Below are positions 9,692 to 17,305 of a stretch of 46,034 nucleotides of DNA, piece by piece (the stretch's first letter is position 1; each line of letters begins with the position of its first letter). The notes under the pieces are model-generated. The model saw only the letters and a list, made by a program, of their open reading frames with translations, made no database searches and was not told the origin of the DNA. Source of the DNA: Phycisphaerales bacterium UBA2402 (lineage in GTDB: Bacteria > Planctomycetota > Phycisphaerae > Phycisphaerales > UBA1924); NCBI GenBank assembly GCA_002343715.1, contig DDSA01000121.1, positions 1 through 46,034 of the forward strand, written 5' to 3'. Position numbers and translations under genes: made by a program.

Positions 9692-10639
9692 ATGAATACC
9701 TTGACACAGATCGTTGCAGTGTTCATCGGGCTCTTTCTCTCGGTTCCGGGGCTGGCCCAGAATCCGATCCAATGGAACTCCAATGCGCGTGGGGCGATCG
9801 ACCGGGCCCGCGAGCAGCAGTTGCCCGTGATGTTCTGGGTGACGGAGGGGAGCGGCGGGGACGGGGGAGACCTGAGGGATGCCCAGTCGGAGTCGTTCCG
9901 TGATCCGATCGTGGTGGCGATCGCGGAGCATCACTTTGTACCCGTGAGGGTCGGACGCAACAGCCGGGTGTTGGAGGAGGCGCAGCGGCTTGGCCTTCCC
10001 ACCCGGCACGGACTGTTTGTCGCTATCGTGACGGCGGAAGGGCGGGTGATCGACCAGATTGATCCCGGCCAGGTGGCCGACCCGGAGGTCTTTGCCCGGC
10101 GCCTGACCGAGGCCTTTCGTTCGTTCCGTGATGGCCTGTACCGGGAGACGCTGCGGGACACGCTCATCAATTCCGAATCTTCGATGCCGTCGGTTCGGCG
10201 GGCGCTCGACACGATCTGGCGACTGAACATTCTGAGTGCGGACCGTGACATCGTGGGATTGCTCGATCGGGCGGACCTCTCCGCGGCGGAGCGCCGAAGG
10301 ATTTTTTCTCTGCTTGCTTCATTCGCCACGGGGCCGAGCGTTGAAGCGCTGCTGACGTTCACCGTGAAGGGCGACCCGGATGCGGCCTCCTCCCTTGGGC
10401 GGGCCGAGGCCGGAGCGCTCGAGTTCCTTCTCACGCAACTGCCCGCCGCTGAGAGTCCGACGCCGGTGCAGATCGCCGCGTACGAAGCGGCGGCGCGGCT
10501 TGTGCGGATGCAGCGTCGCCCTGCCGCATTCTGGACGGATGCCGCCCCGGAGGAACGTGCACGAGAGGTCGAGGCGCTGCGGTCTCGCGGCACTGCGGTC
10601 CTGGAGTATTGGCAGGGTCGCATTGGTCACTGGCGGTGA
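9692..10639 (+). CDS. Secreted thioredoxin-fold protein lacking CxxC
   Basis: The first 23 residues (MNTLTQIVAVFIGLFLSVPGLAQ) form a clear signal peptide ending AQ. Residues about 30-140 have a thioredoxin-like pattern: a strand LPVMFWVTE, a glycine-rich loop where the CxxC redox pair would be, then a helix, VPVRV and a LGLPTRHGLFVAIV strand after a Pro turn. No CxxC is present, so a redox role is unlikely. The C-terminal half is helical (residues 150-315) without a recognised domain. It lies 24 bp after the DUF4105 gene and probably shares its transcript. The fold call is by eye and moderate. Confidence 0.7.
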   Translation: MNTLTQIVAVFIGLFLSVPGLAQNPIQWNSNARGAIDRAREQQLPVMFWVTEGSGGDGGDLRDAQSESFRDPIVVAIAEHHFVPVRVGRNSRVLEEAQRLGLPTRHGLFVAIVTAEGRVIDQIDPGQVADPEVFARRLTEAFRSFRDGLYRETLRDTLINSESSMPSVRRALDTIWRLNILSADRDIVGLLDRADLSAAERRRIFSLLASFATGPSVEALLTFTVKGDPDAASSLGRAEAGALEFLLTQLPAAESPTPVQIAAYEAAARLVRMQRRPAAFWTDAAPEERAREVEALRSRGTAVLEYWQGRIGHWR

Positions 10640-10753
10640 ACCACCGCGCGACGATGTCCCGTGCCCTGGGCCGCTCCGCGCGTTTGTGACGAGGTGCCGG
10701 GTCGTGAATCGCGCGGTTACATCTGGGCAGGGTCGTGCGTATCAGTTCGTGCG

Positions 10754-13021
10754 ATGTGTGAGGTGTACCCGATTCGCTCTCCGCGGCGTCTGTGCTTGAA
10801 GGCACTGGCGGTTCTGGCACTGACGGCGATAACCCCCGCGGTCGGCCAGACCTGGACCAGTATCGGTCCCACGCAGACCACGGCGTTCGGCGGTGCGACA
10901 GGACGGGTGAGTGCGCTGGCGTGTTCGCCGAGTGATCCGAACCTGTACTTCGCTGCCGGTGCGGATGGGGGCGTGTGGCGGTCGCGCGATGGTGGTGCGA
11001 CGTGGGAGCCACGAACGGATTTCATGCCCACCACCGCGATGGGGGCGCTGCTGATCGACCCCGCGGAGCCGCGGATCATCTATGCGGGAACCGGCGAGGC
11101 CAACTTCGCCAATCACAGCCGCCCGGGTCTTGGGATCTACAAATCGATGGATGAAGGCGAGACGTGGAGACACCTCGCGGCGGAGGTCTTTGCTGGTCGG
11201 TGCATCTCCCGCATGGTGATGGATCGCTCCGCCACGCCGGCGCGTCTCTTCGCGTCGGTGACGAGGGCGGGGGGATTCCCGACCCGGGCGGCGGCGAAGG
11301 GGCACCCGCTGGCCACAGCGCGGCGGGGTGTGTGGAAGTCTGATGACGGGGGAGAGACGTGGACCGCGGTACTGAACCTGCCCGATGACGACGCGACGGA
11401 CCTGGCGCTGGGTGCCGGCGGCACGGTGTACGCGGCGATCGGCAACATCTTCGGCGGTGCGAATAACGGGGTCTGGAGGTCCGTTGACCGTGGAGACACG
11501 TGGGTGCGGCTCGCGGGCGGGCTTCCGGCGACGAACCTGATGGGCAACATCGCGCTGGCGAGCGCTGCGTCGATGCCGTCGAGGATCGTCGCGCTGATTG
11601 CGAGGGTCTCCGATGCATCTGGTGGCGGGGCTTCGCTTCGGGGTGCGTACCGATCCGATGATGCCGGGACGACGTGGACGCAGATCGCCGCGGCTCCGAG
11701 CCTGGCGACCTACGGGTGGTATTTCACGGTTGTGGGGATCAATCCCGCGGACCCGGCGGACGTCGTTCTCGGCGGGCTGGACCTCGTGCGATCGGCGAAC
11801 GCCGGTGCATCTTCGACGAACATCAACATCCCCCACCCTGATGTTCACGCGGTCGCGTTCGACGCAGCGGGGCGGCTGGTGATCGGGTGCGATGGGGGCG
11901 TGTATCGGCGGCGCACGGGCGGGTGGGAGACTTTGAACACGGGGCTGTGCCTGACACAGTGCTACGCGGGCTTGTCGCTGCACCCGACGGATGCGGACAT
12001 CATGCTGGTGGGTTTGCAGGACAACGGGACCGTGCTGCGACCCGGGCCGACCAGTATCTGGAGAATGGTCACGGGTGGTGATGGAGGCTGGACGCAGATC
12101 GACCAGCGCGATGCGAGCCGGATGTTCACGCAGTCACAGGGGGTTGGCTCGCTGAACCGATCGACGAATGCGGGTGAGAGTTTCAGCGGGATCAGCACCG
12201 GCGCGGGCACGCGGGCGGCTTTCTACAACCCCTTCCTGATTGACCCGCAGAGTTCGTTGAACATGCTCTACGCGACGGAACGCATCTATCAGAGCACGAC
12301 CGGGGGATCGTCGTTCACGCTGCTGGCCCCGGATGTCACGGGCGGCGCGCCCGCGGCGGTGCGGTGCATCGCCCAGTCTGTGAGTGATCCTCGCTGGGTG
12401 TACGCGGCGACGAACGACGGGCGGGTTCTGGTTTCGAGCGATACGGGGGCGACGTTCGACCTGATCCGAACCGGCAACCCGGGATGGCCGCGGATCACGC
12501 GCGAACTTTTCATCGATCCGACCGATCCGCGGACGCTGTATCTCGCGGGGGCTGGGTACGGAACCGAGCAGGTGCTCCGCACCACCGATGCAGGGCGGAC
12601 GTGGGAGGCGTTGGATGCGGGGTTGCCCAACATTCCGGTGAACACGGTTGCGGCGGACGTACGCACGTATCCGCCGCGCCTCTTCGCGGGGGCCGAAGAC
12701 GGGGTGTACACGTCGGGGGACGACGGACGTACGTGGGAGCGGCTGGGTGAGGGGATGCCGCGCGTGCCGACCATCGATCTGATCCCTGATTTCGGTCGGG
12801 ACAGGTTGGTTGCGGCGACGCAGGGGCGGGGAGTGTGGGTCTTGCCGTATGTCCTCTGTCTCGGCGACTTCAACCGGGATGGGGGTGTGGATGGCGATGA
12901 TGTGCGTGCATTCTTTGAGGCGTGGGAGTTTGGGCATCCGGGGGCGGACCTGAATCGAGACGGCGGCACCGATGGAGGGGATGTCGAAGTCTTTTTCGTT
13001 GCCTGGGAGGCGGGCTGCTGA
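10754..13021 (+). CDS. Secreted Asp-box (BNR/sortilin-like) propeller with C-terminal dockerin-like domain
   Basis: From the ATG at 10754 there is a signal peptide (basic SPRRLCLK, hydrophobic ALAVLALTAI, ending AVGQ). The body has at least seven Asp-box motifs of the S-x-D-x-G-x-T-W type, such as SRDGGATW, SDDGGETW, SDDAGTTW and SGDDGRTW, which mark beta-propeller blades of the sialidase/Vps10/photosystem-assembly type. No catalytic sialidase residues were identified, so a binding role is as likely as an enzyme. The last about 55 residues hold two calcium loops (DFNRDGGVDGDDV; DLNRDGGTDGGDV) and end in AGC, matching the GC-type dockerin tail typical of Phycisphaerales. The frame extends to 10661, but the signal peptide fixes the start. 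Confidence 0.85.
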   Translation: MCEVYPIRSPRRLCLKALAVLALTAITPAVGQTWTSIGPTQTTAFGGATGRVSALACSPSDPNLYFAAGADGGVWRSRDGGATWEPRTDFMPTTAMGALLIDPAEPRIIYAGTGEANFANHSRPGLGIYKSMDEGETWRHLAAEVFAGRCISRMVMDRSATPARLFASVTRAGGFPTRAAAKGHPLATARRGVWKSDDGGETWTAVLNLPDDDATDLALGAGGTVYAAIGNIFGGANNGVWRSVDRGDTWVRLAGGLPATNLMGNIALASAASMPSRIVALIARVSDASGGGASLRGAYRSDDAGTTWTQIAAAPSLATYGWYFTVVGINPADPADVVLGGLDLVRSANAGASSTNINIPHPDVHAVAFDAAGRLVIGCDGGVYRRRTGGWETLNTGLCLTQCYAGLSLHPTDADIMLVGLQDNGTVLRPGPTSIWRMVTGGDGGWTQIDQRDASRMFTQSQGVGSLNRSTNAGESFSGISTGAGTRAAFYNPFLIDPQSSLNMLYATERIYQSTTGGSSFTLLAPDVTGGAPAAVRCIAQSVSDPRWVYAATNDGRVLVSSDTGATFDLIRTGNPGWPRITRELFIDPTDPRTLYLAGAGYGTEQVLRTTDAGRTWEALDAGLPNIPVNTVAADVRTYPPRLFAGAEDGVYTSGDDGRTWERLGEGMPRVPTIDLIPDFGRDRLVAATQGRGVWVLPYVLCLGDFNRDGGVDGDDVRAFFEAWEFGHPGADLNRDGGTDGGDVEVFFVAWEAGC

Positions 13022-13280
13022 CCGGTATTGCACGATCATGCCGTTTCGATACGTGATGTGTTTATTCATCACGAAGAAAGAGCGGTGGAACTGTCGCGAT
13101 ACCAATCCCCGCTCACGCCCGATACCCGGAAATCCTTTTCGCTCCTGAAACGTCATCCTCAACCGAGTTGTCCGTTTCGCCGATCCCAGCATCACGGAGC
13201 GGGGGCGTGGTGCTGGGAGCCGGTCGCCGCGACGGGCGTTTCGGGCTTGCCGCTCTCCCCCATTCGTTCGAGGTTTCGAC

Positions 13281-13859
13281 ATGCCATTCGATAAAGAAGT
13301 ACTGACCACCGGTGAAGTCGCCAAAATCTGCAACGTGGCGCCGCGCACGGTGTCCAAATGGTTCGATTCGGGCGCGCTCAAAGGCTACCGGATTCCGGGA
13401 TCGCGGGATCGCCGGATTCCCGCGGCGGAGCTGGCGAAGTTCATGCGGGCGCACGGCATCCCGATCGAGGGGATGAACTCGGGACGGACGCGCGTGCTGA
13501 TCGTGGATGCGGAAAAAGACATCGTGGGCACGCTGGACCGGATCCTGACGGAGCAGACGAGTTATGAAGTTCGCACCGCCGTGAGCGCCTTCCAGGCGGG
13601 GATGGAGTGCGAGAAGTTCAAGCCGCACGTCGTGCTGATGGACATTCACCTTTCCGACGCGGATACGCGGGCCTTTGTCGAGAACGTGCGCCGCAGCGAG
13701 CACCTGTCATTCACGAGGATCGTGGCCATGAGCGGCAAACTGACGGATGGACAGGCCCAGAGCCTGCGTTCGCAGGGGTATGACTACTTCCTGAAAAAGC
13801 CCTTCCAGGTTCGGCAGGTTGTGGAGTCGATCGAAGAAGTCATGCGGCTGGCCGCGTGA
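13281..13859 (+). CDS. Helix-turn-helix (excisionase/MerR-like) plus response-regulator receiver protein
   Basis: A 192-residue protein with two domains in the reverse of the usual order. Residues about 8-58 are a winged helix-turn-helix of the excisionase/BldC type (LTTGEVAKICNVAPRTVSKWFDSGALKGYRIP, then RRIPAAELAKFM). Residues about 70-190 are a receiver domain: VLIVDAEKD acidic pocket, phospho-acceptor Asp in VVLMDIHLSD, a Ser switch residue in VAMSGK, and the conserved Lys in FLKKPF. It is therefore a likely phosphorylation-controlled DNA-binding protein. No histidine kinase gene is adjacent, making it an orphan. CGAGG precedes the ATG by about 8 nt. A strong terminator follows. Confidence 0.9.
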   Translation: MPFDKEVLTTGEVAKICNVAPRTVSKWFDSGALKGYRIPGSRDRRIPAAELAKFMRAHGIPIEGMNSGRTRVLIVDAEKDIVGTLDRILTEQTSYEVRTAVSAFQAGMECEKFKPHVVLMDIHLSDADTRAFVENVRRSEHLSFTRIVAMSGKLTDGQAQSLRSQGYDYFLKKPFQVRQVVESIEEVMRLAA

Positions 13860-13891
13860 GTGAGTCAAGGGTCAGATTGATGGATAACCCG

Positions 13892-13923
13892 AACCCCGAT
13901 CGGTACTCCGATCGGGGTTTTTT
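13892..13923 (+). terminator. Intrinsic terminator after the HTH-receiver gene
   Basis: Perfect 10-bp stem CCCCGATCGG (13894-13903) / CCGATCGGGG (13908-13917), loop TACT, followed by TTTTTT; flanking AA/TT can extend the stem. It begins about 32 bp after the stop codon. Confidence 0.92.
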
Positions 13924-14237
13924 AATTTCACTTTGAATGAGAGCATACTTGGGAATCCACCGAAGCATTCAGACTGTTGAACACAAACATAACGTGCGGT
14001 TCAACATAGTTTTCACTGTCCAATCACATGGTGTGAGTTGCAGTGAGTGAAACAGATCGCCATCATGTTCATAATATGTTTGGATATTCTAAGAACGTTG
14101 TGTCGCGGATTGAATACATCACCGGTTCTTGATACTGGGTTTTGGGGCATTCGTTTGATTGAATCGGCAATGTGATTGTCTGGCGACCCGATCTGGGTTA
14201 TCGACGTGTGAATTTGGCGAATTTCCTGAAATTAAAG
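13924..14237. other. AT-richer non-coding stretch upstream of the Cys-rich repeat gene
   Basis: This stretch is clearly lower in GC than its surroundings and has no credible coding frame. It lies between the terminator and the promoter of the next gene. I see no RNA gene in it. It may hold upstream regulatory sites. Confidence 0.5.
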
Positions 14238-14266
14238 TTGCATTAGGTGCGTTCTGCCTTGATAAT
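14238..14266 (+). promoter_or_regulatory. Predicted sigma70-type promoter of the Cys-rich repeat gene
   Basis: TTGCAT (14238-14243) and GATAAT (14261-14266) are separated by exactly 17 bp. Transcription would start near 14273, giving a leader of about 80 nt before the ATG at 14353. Confidence 0.6.
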
Positions 14267-14276
14267 GCAGAAACAG

Positions 14277-14295
14277 CCCCCGCGTTCTGCGGGGG
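14277..14295 (+). promoter_or_regulatory. Hairpin at the predicted 5' end of the mRNA
   Basis: CCCCCGC (14277-14283) pairs perfectly with GCGGGGG (14289-14295) around a GTTCT loop. It begins a few bases after the predicted transcription start and has no T run, so it fits a 5' stabilising stem-loop better than a terminator. Confidence 0.5.
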
Positions 14296-14352
14296 TGAGT
14301 TGCCCGTTGTGGGACCTGTTGTACTTCGTGTGTGGGGGAAGGAGCCATTCAG

Positions 14353-15978
14353 ATGCGCTTACGCCGAACCTTCAAGAATTTGTGTACATCGTTGGTCGTC
14401 GCGTGTTTCTCGCTGATCGGCGTTCAGCATGCCTCGGGCCAGACTGGGGCCTGCTGCCTGCCTGTGACACCCAACGGCGCTCCGTGTGTGCAACTGACCG
14501 AGGCTCAATGCCGCGAGCGGGGCGGGCAGTGGCAGGGCGCGAATACCCCCTGTTCGTCTACGACGTGCTCTCGGCCTCCTCAGACCGGAGCATGCTGCAT
14601 CGGGAACGCCGGGGTCATCACGTGCGTGGTGCTGACCGAAGCTCAATGCCGCGAACGCGGCGGGACCTATCGCGGGAACAACACGGCGTGCGGTGCTGAT
14701 ACGTGCCCTCGCCCCGCTCCGACCGGGGCTTGCTGCCTGCCGGTGACACCGAACGGAACATCGTGCGTTCAGTTGACCGAAGCCCAGTGCCGTGAGCGTG
14801 GCGGCACGTTCCGGGGCAACGGCACTCCCTGCGGCGCGGACACCTGCCCTCGTCCTGCACCGACCGGGGCGTGCTGTGTGCGGGGGAATGACGGCGCGGT
14901 GATCTGCGTGGTGGTGACCGAGGCGGCTTGCCGTGAACGTGGCGGTACGTTCCGCGGAGCGAACACGGTCTGCGCTAATACGACGTGCGCTCCGCCGACG
15001 GGGGCGTGCTGCCTGCCGCTTTCTCCTGCGGGGACTCCGTGTGTTCAGTTGACCGAGGCCCAGTGCCGCGAACGGGGCGGCACGTTCCGCGGCAACGGCA
15101 CTCCGTGCGCCGCTGATACCTGCCCGCGTCCGGCGCCGACCGGGGCGTGCTGTGTCCGTTCCTCGACCGGTACGACCCAGTGCGTCGTCGTGACCGAGGC
15201 CCAATGCCGCGAGCGGCAGGGTGTGTGGCGTGGGGCGAACACGAACTGCACCAATGACATCTGTCCCTCCCCCACTGCTCGCGGGGCGTGCTGCGTGCGC
15301 AATGCCAACGGCGGGGTCGCGTGTGTGCAGGCGACCGAAGCCGAGTGCCAGAAGCGGGGCGGGGTCTTCCGTGGGAACAACACCCGCTGCGGCCCCGAGG
15401 CGTGCCCCCAGCCAGTCCCCACCGGGGCGTGCTGCCTGCGGGGCAAGGACGGGACAGTGACGTGCGTGGTCGTGACCGCGGCGGCCTGCCGCGAACGCGG
15501 CGGTGTGTACCGCGGGAACAACGTGCCGTGCGCCGATCGGACGTGCGGACAGACCGCCCCCGCGATGGGCGCGTGCTGCCTGCCAAACGGCCAGTGCGTG
15601 ATCGCTACCCAGGCACGATGCCGTGAGGCCGGCGGCACGTATCGGGGTGACAACACCCGCTGCGGTGCTGATACCTGCCCGGCCCCGACCGGCGCGTGCT
15701 GCATCCGCGAAAAGGGAACGGTTGAGTGCCGTGTGGTGACGGCCCGTGAGTGCGCCGCCGCGGGGGGGCGCTACCAGGGGCACGGCACGGCCTGCAACAA
15801 TGGAACGTGCGGGCGGTCCTGCCCGTGCGATTGGAACGGCGATGGACGCCTGAATGGTGAGGATGCCCGCGCGTTCATCAGCGATTACCACAACGGCGAT
15901 GCGGACTTCGATGGTGACGGTGATACCGATCAGGACGATCTGGCGGCGTTCATCGAGTGCTATCGGGGCGGTTGCTGA
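14353..15978 (+). CDS. Secreted Cys-rich ten-repeat protein with C-terminal GC-type dockerin domain
   Basis: The start at 14353 is fixed by AAGGAG at 14339-14344 and by a signal peptide (MRLRRTFKN, hydrophobic LVVACFSLIGV, ending ASGQ). The 541-residue protein then has ten tandem units of about 45 residues. Each begins T/R/M-GACC and carries a V-V-x-T-E-A-x-C-R-E-R-G-G-x-F/Y-R-G-x-x-T-x-C core and a final TC, giving six cysteines per unit and probably three disulfides. Short Pro-rich linkers (PRPAP) join the units. The C-terminus is a two-loop calcium-binding dockerin-like domain (CDWNGDGRLNGEDA; DFDGDGDTDQDDL) ending GGC. It is likely an extracellular or surface protein; binding target unknown. 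Its own promoter and terminator flank it, so it is monocistronic. Confidence 0.85.
   Translation: MRLRRTFKNLCTSLVVACFSLIGVQHASGQTGACCLPVTPNGAPCVQLTEAQCRERGGQWQGANTPCSSTTCSRPPQTGACCIGNAGVITCVVLTEAQCRERGGTYRGNNTACGADTCPRPAPTGACCLPVTPNGTSCVQLTEAQCRERGGTFRGNGTPCGADTCPRPAPTGACCVRGNDGAVICVVVTEAACRERGGTFRGANTVCANTTCAPPTGACCLPLSPAGTPCVQLTEAQCRERGGTFRGNGTPCAADTCPRPAPTGACCVRSSTGTTQCVVVTEAQCRERQGVWRGANTNCTNDICPSPTARGACCVRNANGGVACVQATEAECQKRGGVFRGNNTRCGPEACPQPVPTGACCLRGKDGTVTCVVVTAAACRERGGVYRGNNVPCADRTCGQTAPAMGACCLPNGQCVIATQARCREAGGTYRGDNTRCGADTCPAPTGACCIREKGTVECRVVTARECAAAGGRYQGHGTACNNGTCGRSCPCDWNGDGRLNGEDARAFISDYHNGDADFDGDGDTDQDDLAAFIECYRGGC
14443..15810 (+). repeat. Ten tandem coding repeats of about 137 bp
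   Basis: The TGACC units are also visible as tandem DNA repeats. Units 3 and 5 (and partly 1) share the LTEAQCRERGGTFRGNGTPC type, while units 2, 4, 6 and 8 share the CVVVTEA type. The alternation suggests duplication of a two-unit block. Units 9 and 10 are the most divergent, and unit 9 is shortened. Confidence 0.85.
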
Positions 15979-16007
15979 AACCATTCAGGTATGATCTGAG
16001 TCTCCAG

Positions 16008-16038
16008 AACGCCCGTGTCGCAGGACGCGGGCGTTTTT
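16008..16038 (+). terminator. Intrinsic terminator after the repeat gene
   Basis: AACGCCCGTGTC (16008-16019) pairs with GACGCGGGCGTT (16024-16035) with one G-U type pair, loop GCAG, followed by a T run to 16038. It starts about 30 bp after the stop codon. Confidence 0.9.
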
Positions 16039-16141
16039 ACTTCAAGATGCGACAGCGACGAGGTGAGCCGTCCCGTCATCATTTCCTGCGAGGGTTGTGT
16101 GAATCCACGCTCGTGCCGTGACGAATATCCTGCACACTCCT

Positions 16142-17239
16142 ATGCCTGATTTGTTCACACCCATTACCGTCGGTCCGTACACGCTACCCAACCGCGTCTT
16201 CATGGCCCCGTGCACACGATGCCGCGCCGATGCGGATCTGGCGCAGGGGCCGCTGAACGCCCTGTACTACGCCCAGCGGGCCGGGGCCGGCCTGATCATC
16301 ACGGAAGCGACTCAAATCTCGCAGGCGGGGATCGGGTATCCGGGGACGCCGGGCATTCATACCGAGAAGCAGGTGGCGGGCTGGAAACTCGTGACCGACG
16401 CGGTGCACGCGAAGGGCGGGCGCGTCTTCGCACAACTCTGGCACTGCGGGCGGGTGTCGCACCATGCGTTCCAGCCCGGTGGCGGTGCGCCGCTTTCCTC
16501 TTCCGCCACGACCAAGCCGGGGCTGGTGACGCTGCCGGATTATTCAAAGGTACCGTATCCCACGGCGAAAGAGATGACCGTCGACGACATCCGCGCGACG
16601 ATGGCGGACTACCGGCACGCGGCGGAATGCGCGATGAGGGCCGGATTCGACGGGGTCGAGTTGCACGGGGCGAACGGGTATCTGCCCGATCAGTTTCTGC
16701 GCGACGGGGTGAACCGGCGGACCGATACGTACGGTGGATCGATCGAGAATCGTGCGAGATTCCATATCGAGGCGACTCGGGCGCTGGCGGAAGTGTGGGG
16801 CGCATCGCGGGTGGGCGTGAGGCTGTCGCCATCGGGGACGTTCGGCGATGTGCGGGACAGCGATCCGAAGGCGACGTTCGGGTATGTGGTGAAGACCCTG
16901 GGTGCGATGGGCCTGGCCTATCTGCACATCATGGAAGCCATGGAGGGAGATGGTCGCAACGACGGGAAGCCCATCGAAGGGTACGAGTCGATCCCGGCTT
17001 CGTACTTCCGGCCGATGTTCAAAGGGACACTCATCACCAACGCTGGGTTCACCAAGGAAAAGGCCGAGACGTACATCAGGGTGGGGTGGGCCGACGCCGT
17101 TGCGTTCGGTGTGGCGTTCATCGCCAATCCGGATCTTCCAGAACGATTCCGGCGTGGGGCCGCGCTGAACACGCCCGATCCGGCGACGTTCTATACGCCG
17201 GGGGAGAAGGGGTACACGGATTATCCGTTTCTCGGCTGA
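16142..17239 (+). CDS. Old Yellow Enzyme family NAD(P)H:flavin oxidoreductase
   Basis: FMN-dependent alkene reductase of the NemA/OYE type, reducing electrophilic alkenes, quinones or nitro compounds with NAD(P)H; the natural substrate is unknown. The 365-residue TIM barrel shows LPNRVFMAPCTR near the start, ITEATQISQAGIGYPGTPGIH, QLWHCGRVSH, and the substrate-binding His-x-x-Asn in ELHGANGYLPDQFL followed by RTDTYGGSIENRARF, the strongest family signature. The phosphate-binding end contains ITNAGFTKEKAE and DAVAFGVAFIANPDLPERF. The ATG at 16142 gives the usual MPDLFTP start; an upstream GTG at 16118 is less likely. It is separate from both neighbours. Confidence 0.95.
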   Translation: MPDLFTPITVGPYTLPNRVFMAPCTRCRADADLAQGPLNALYYAQRAGAGLIITEATQISQAGIGYPGTPGIHTEKQVAGWKLVTDAVHAKGGRVFAQLWHCGRVSHHAFQPGGGAPLSSSATTKPGLVTLPDYSKVPYPTAKEMTVDDIRATMADYRHAAECAMRAGFDGVELHGANGYLPDQFLRDGVNRRTDTYGGSIENRARFHIEATRALAEVWGASRVGVRLSPSGTFGDVRDSDPKATFGYVVKTLGAMGLAYLHIMEAMEGDGRNDGKPIEGYESIPASYFRPMFKGTLITNAGFTKEKAETYIRVGWADAVAFGVAFIANPDLPERFRRGAALNTPDPATFYTPGEKGYTDYPFLG

Positions 17240-17305
17240 CTGATGAACACTCATCGGCGTGGACGCGTTATGTTTCCGCATCACCCCAAAGGGAAGTGCC
17301 GCCGG

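Noticed and set aside
14443..15810. Tandem 137-bp repeats as a possible CRISPR array
   Set aside because: The repeats are imperfect, in frame, without unique spacers, and encode regular Cys-rich units.
14359..15984. Open frame of 541 codons on the minus strand, antisense to the Cys-rich repeat gene
   Set aside because: It is a by-product of the repetitive GC-rich codons. The plus-strand protein has a signal peptide, ribosome-binding site, repeats and a dockerin domain, while the antisense translation is Ala/Arg-rich with no start signals.
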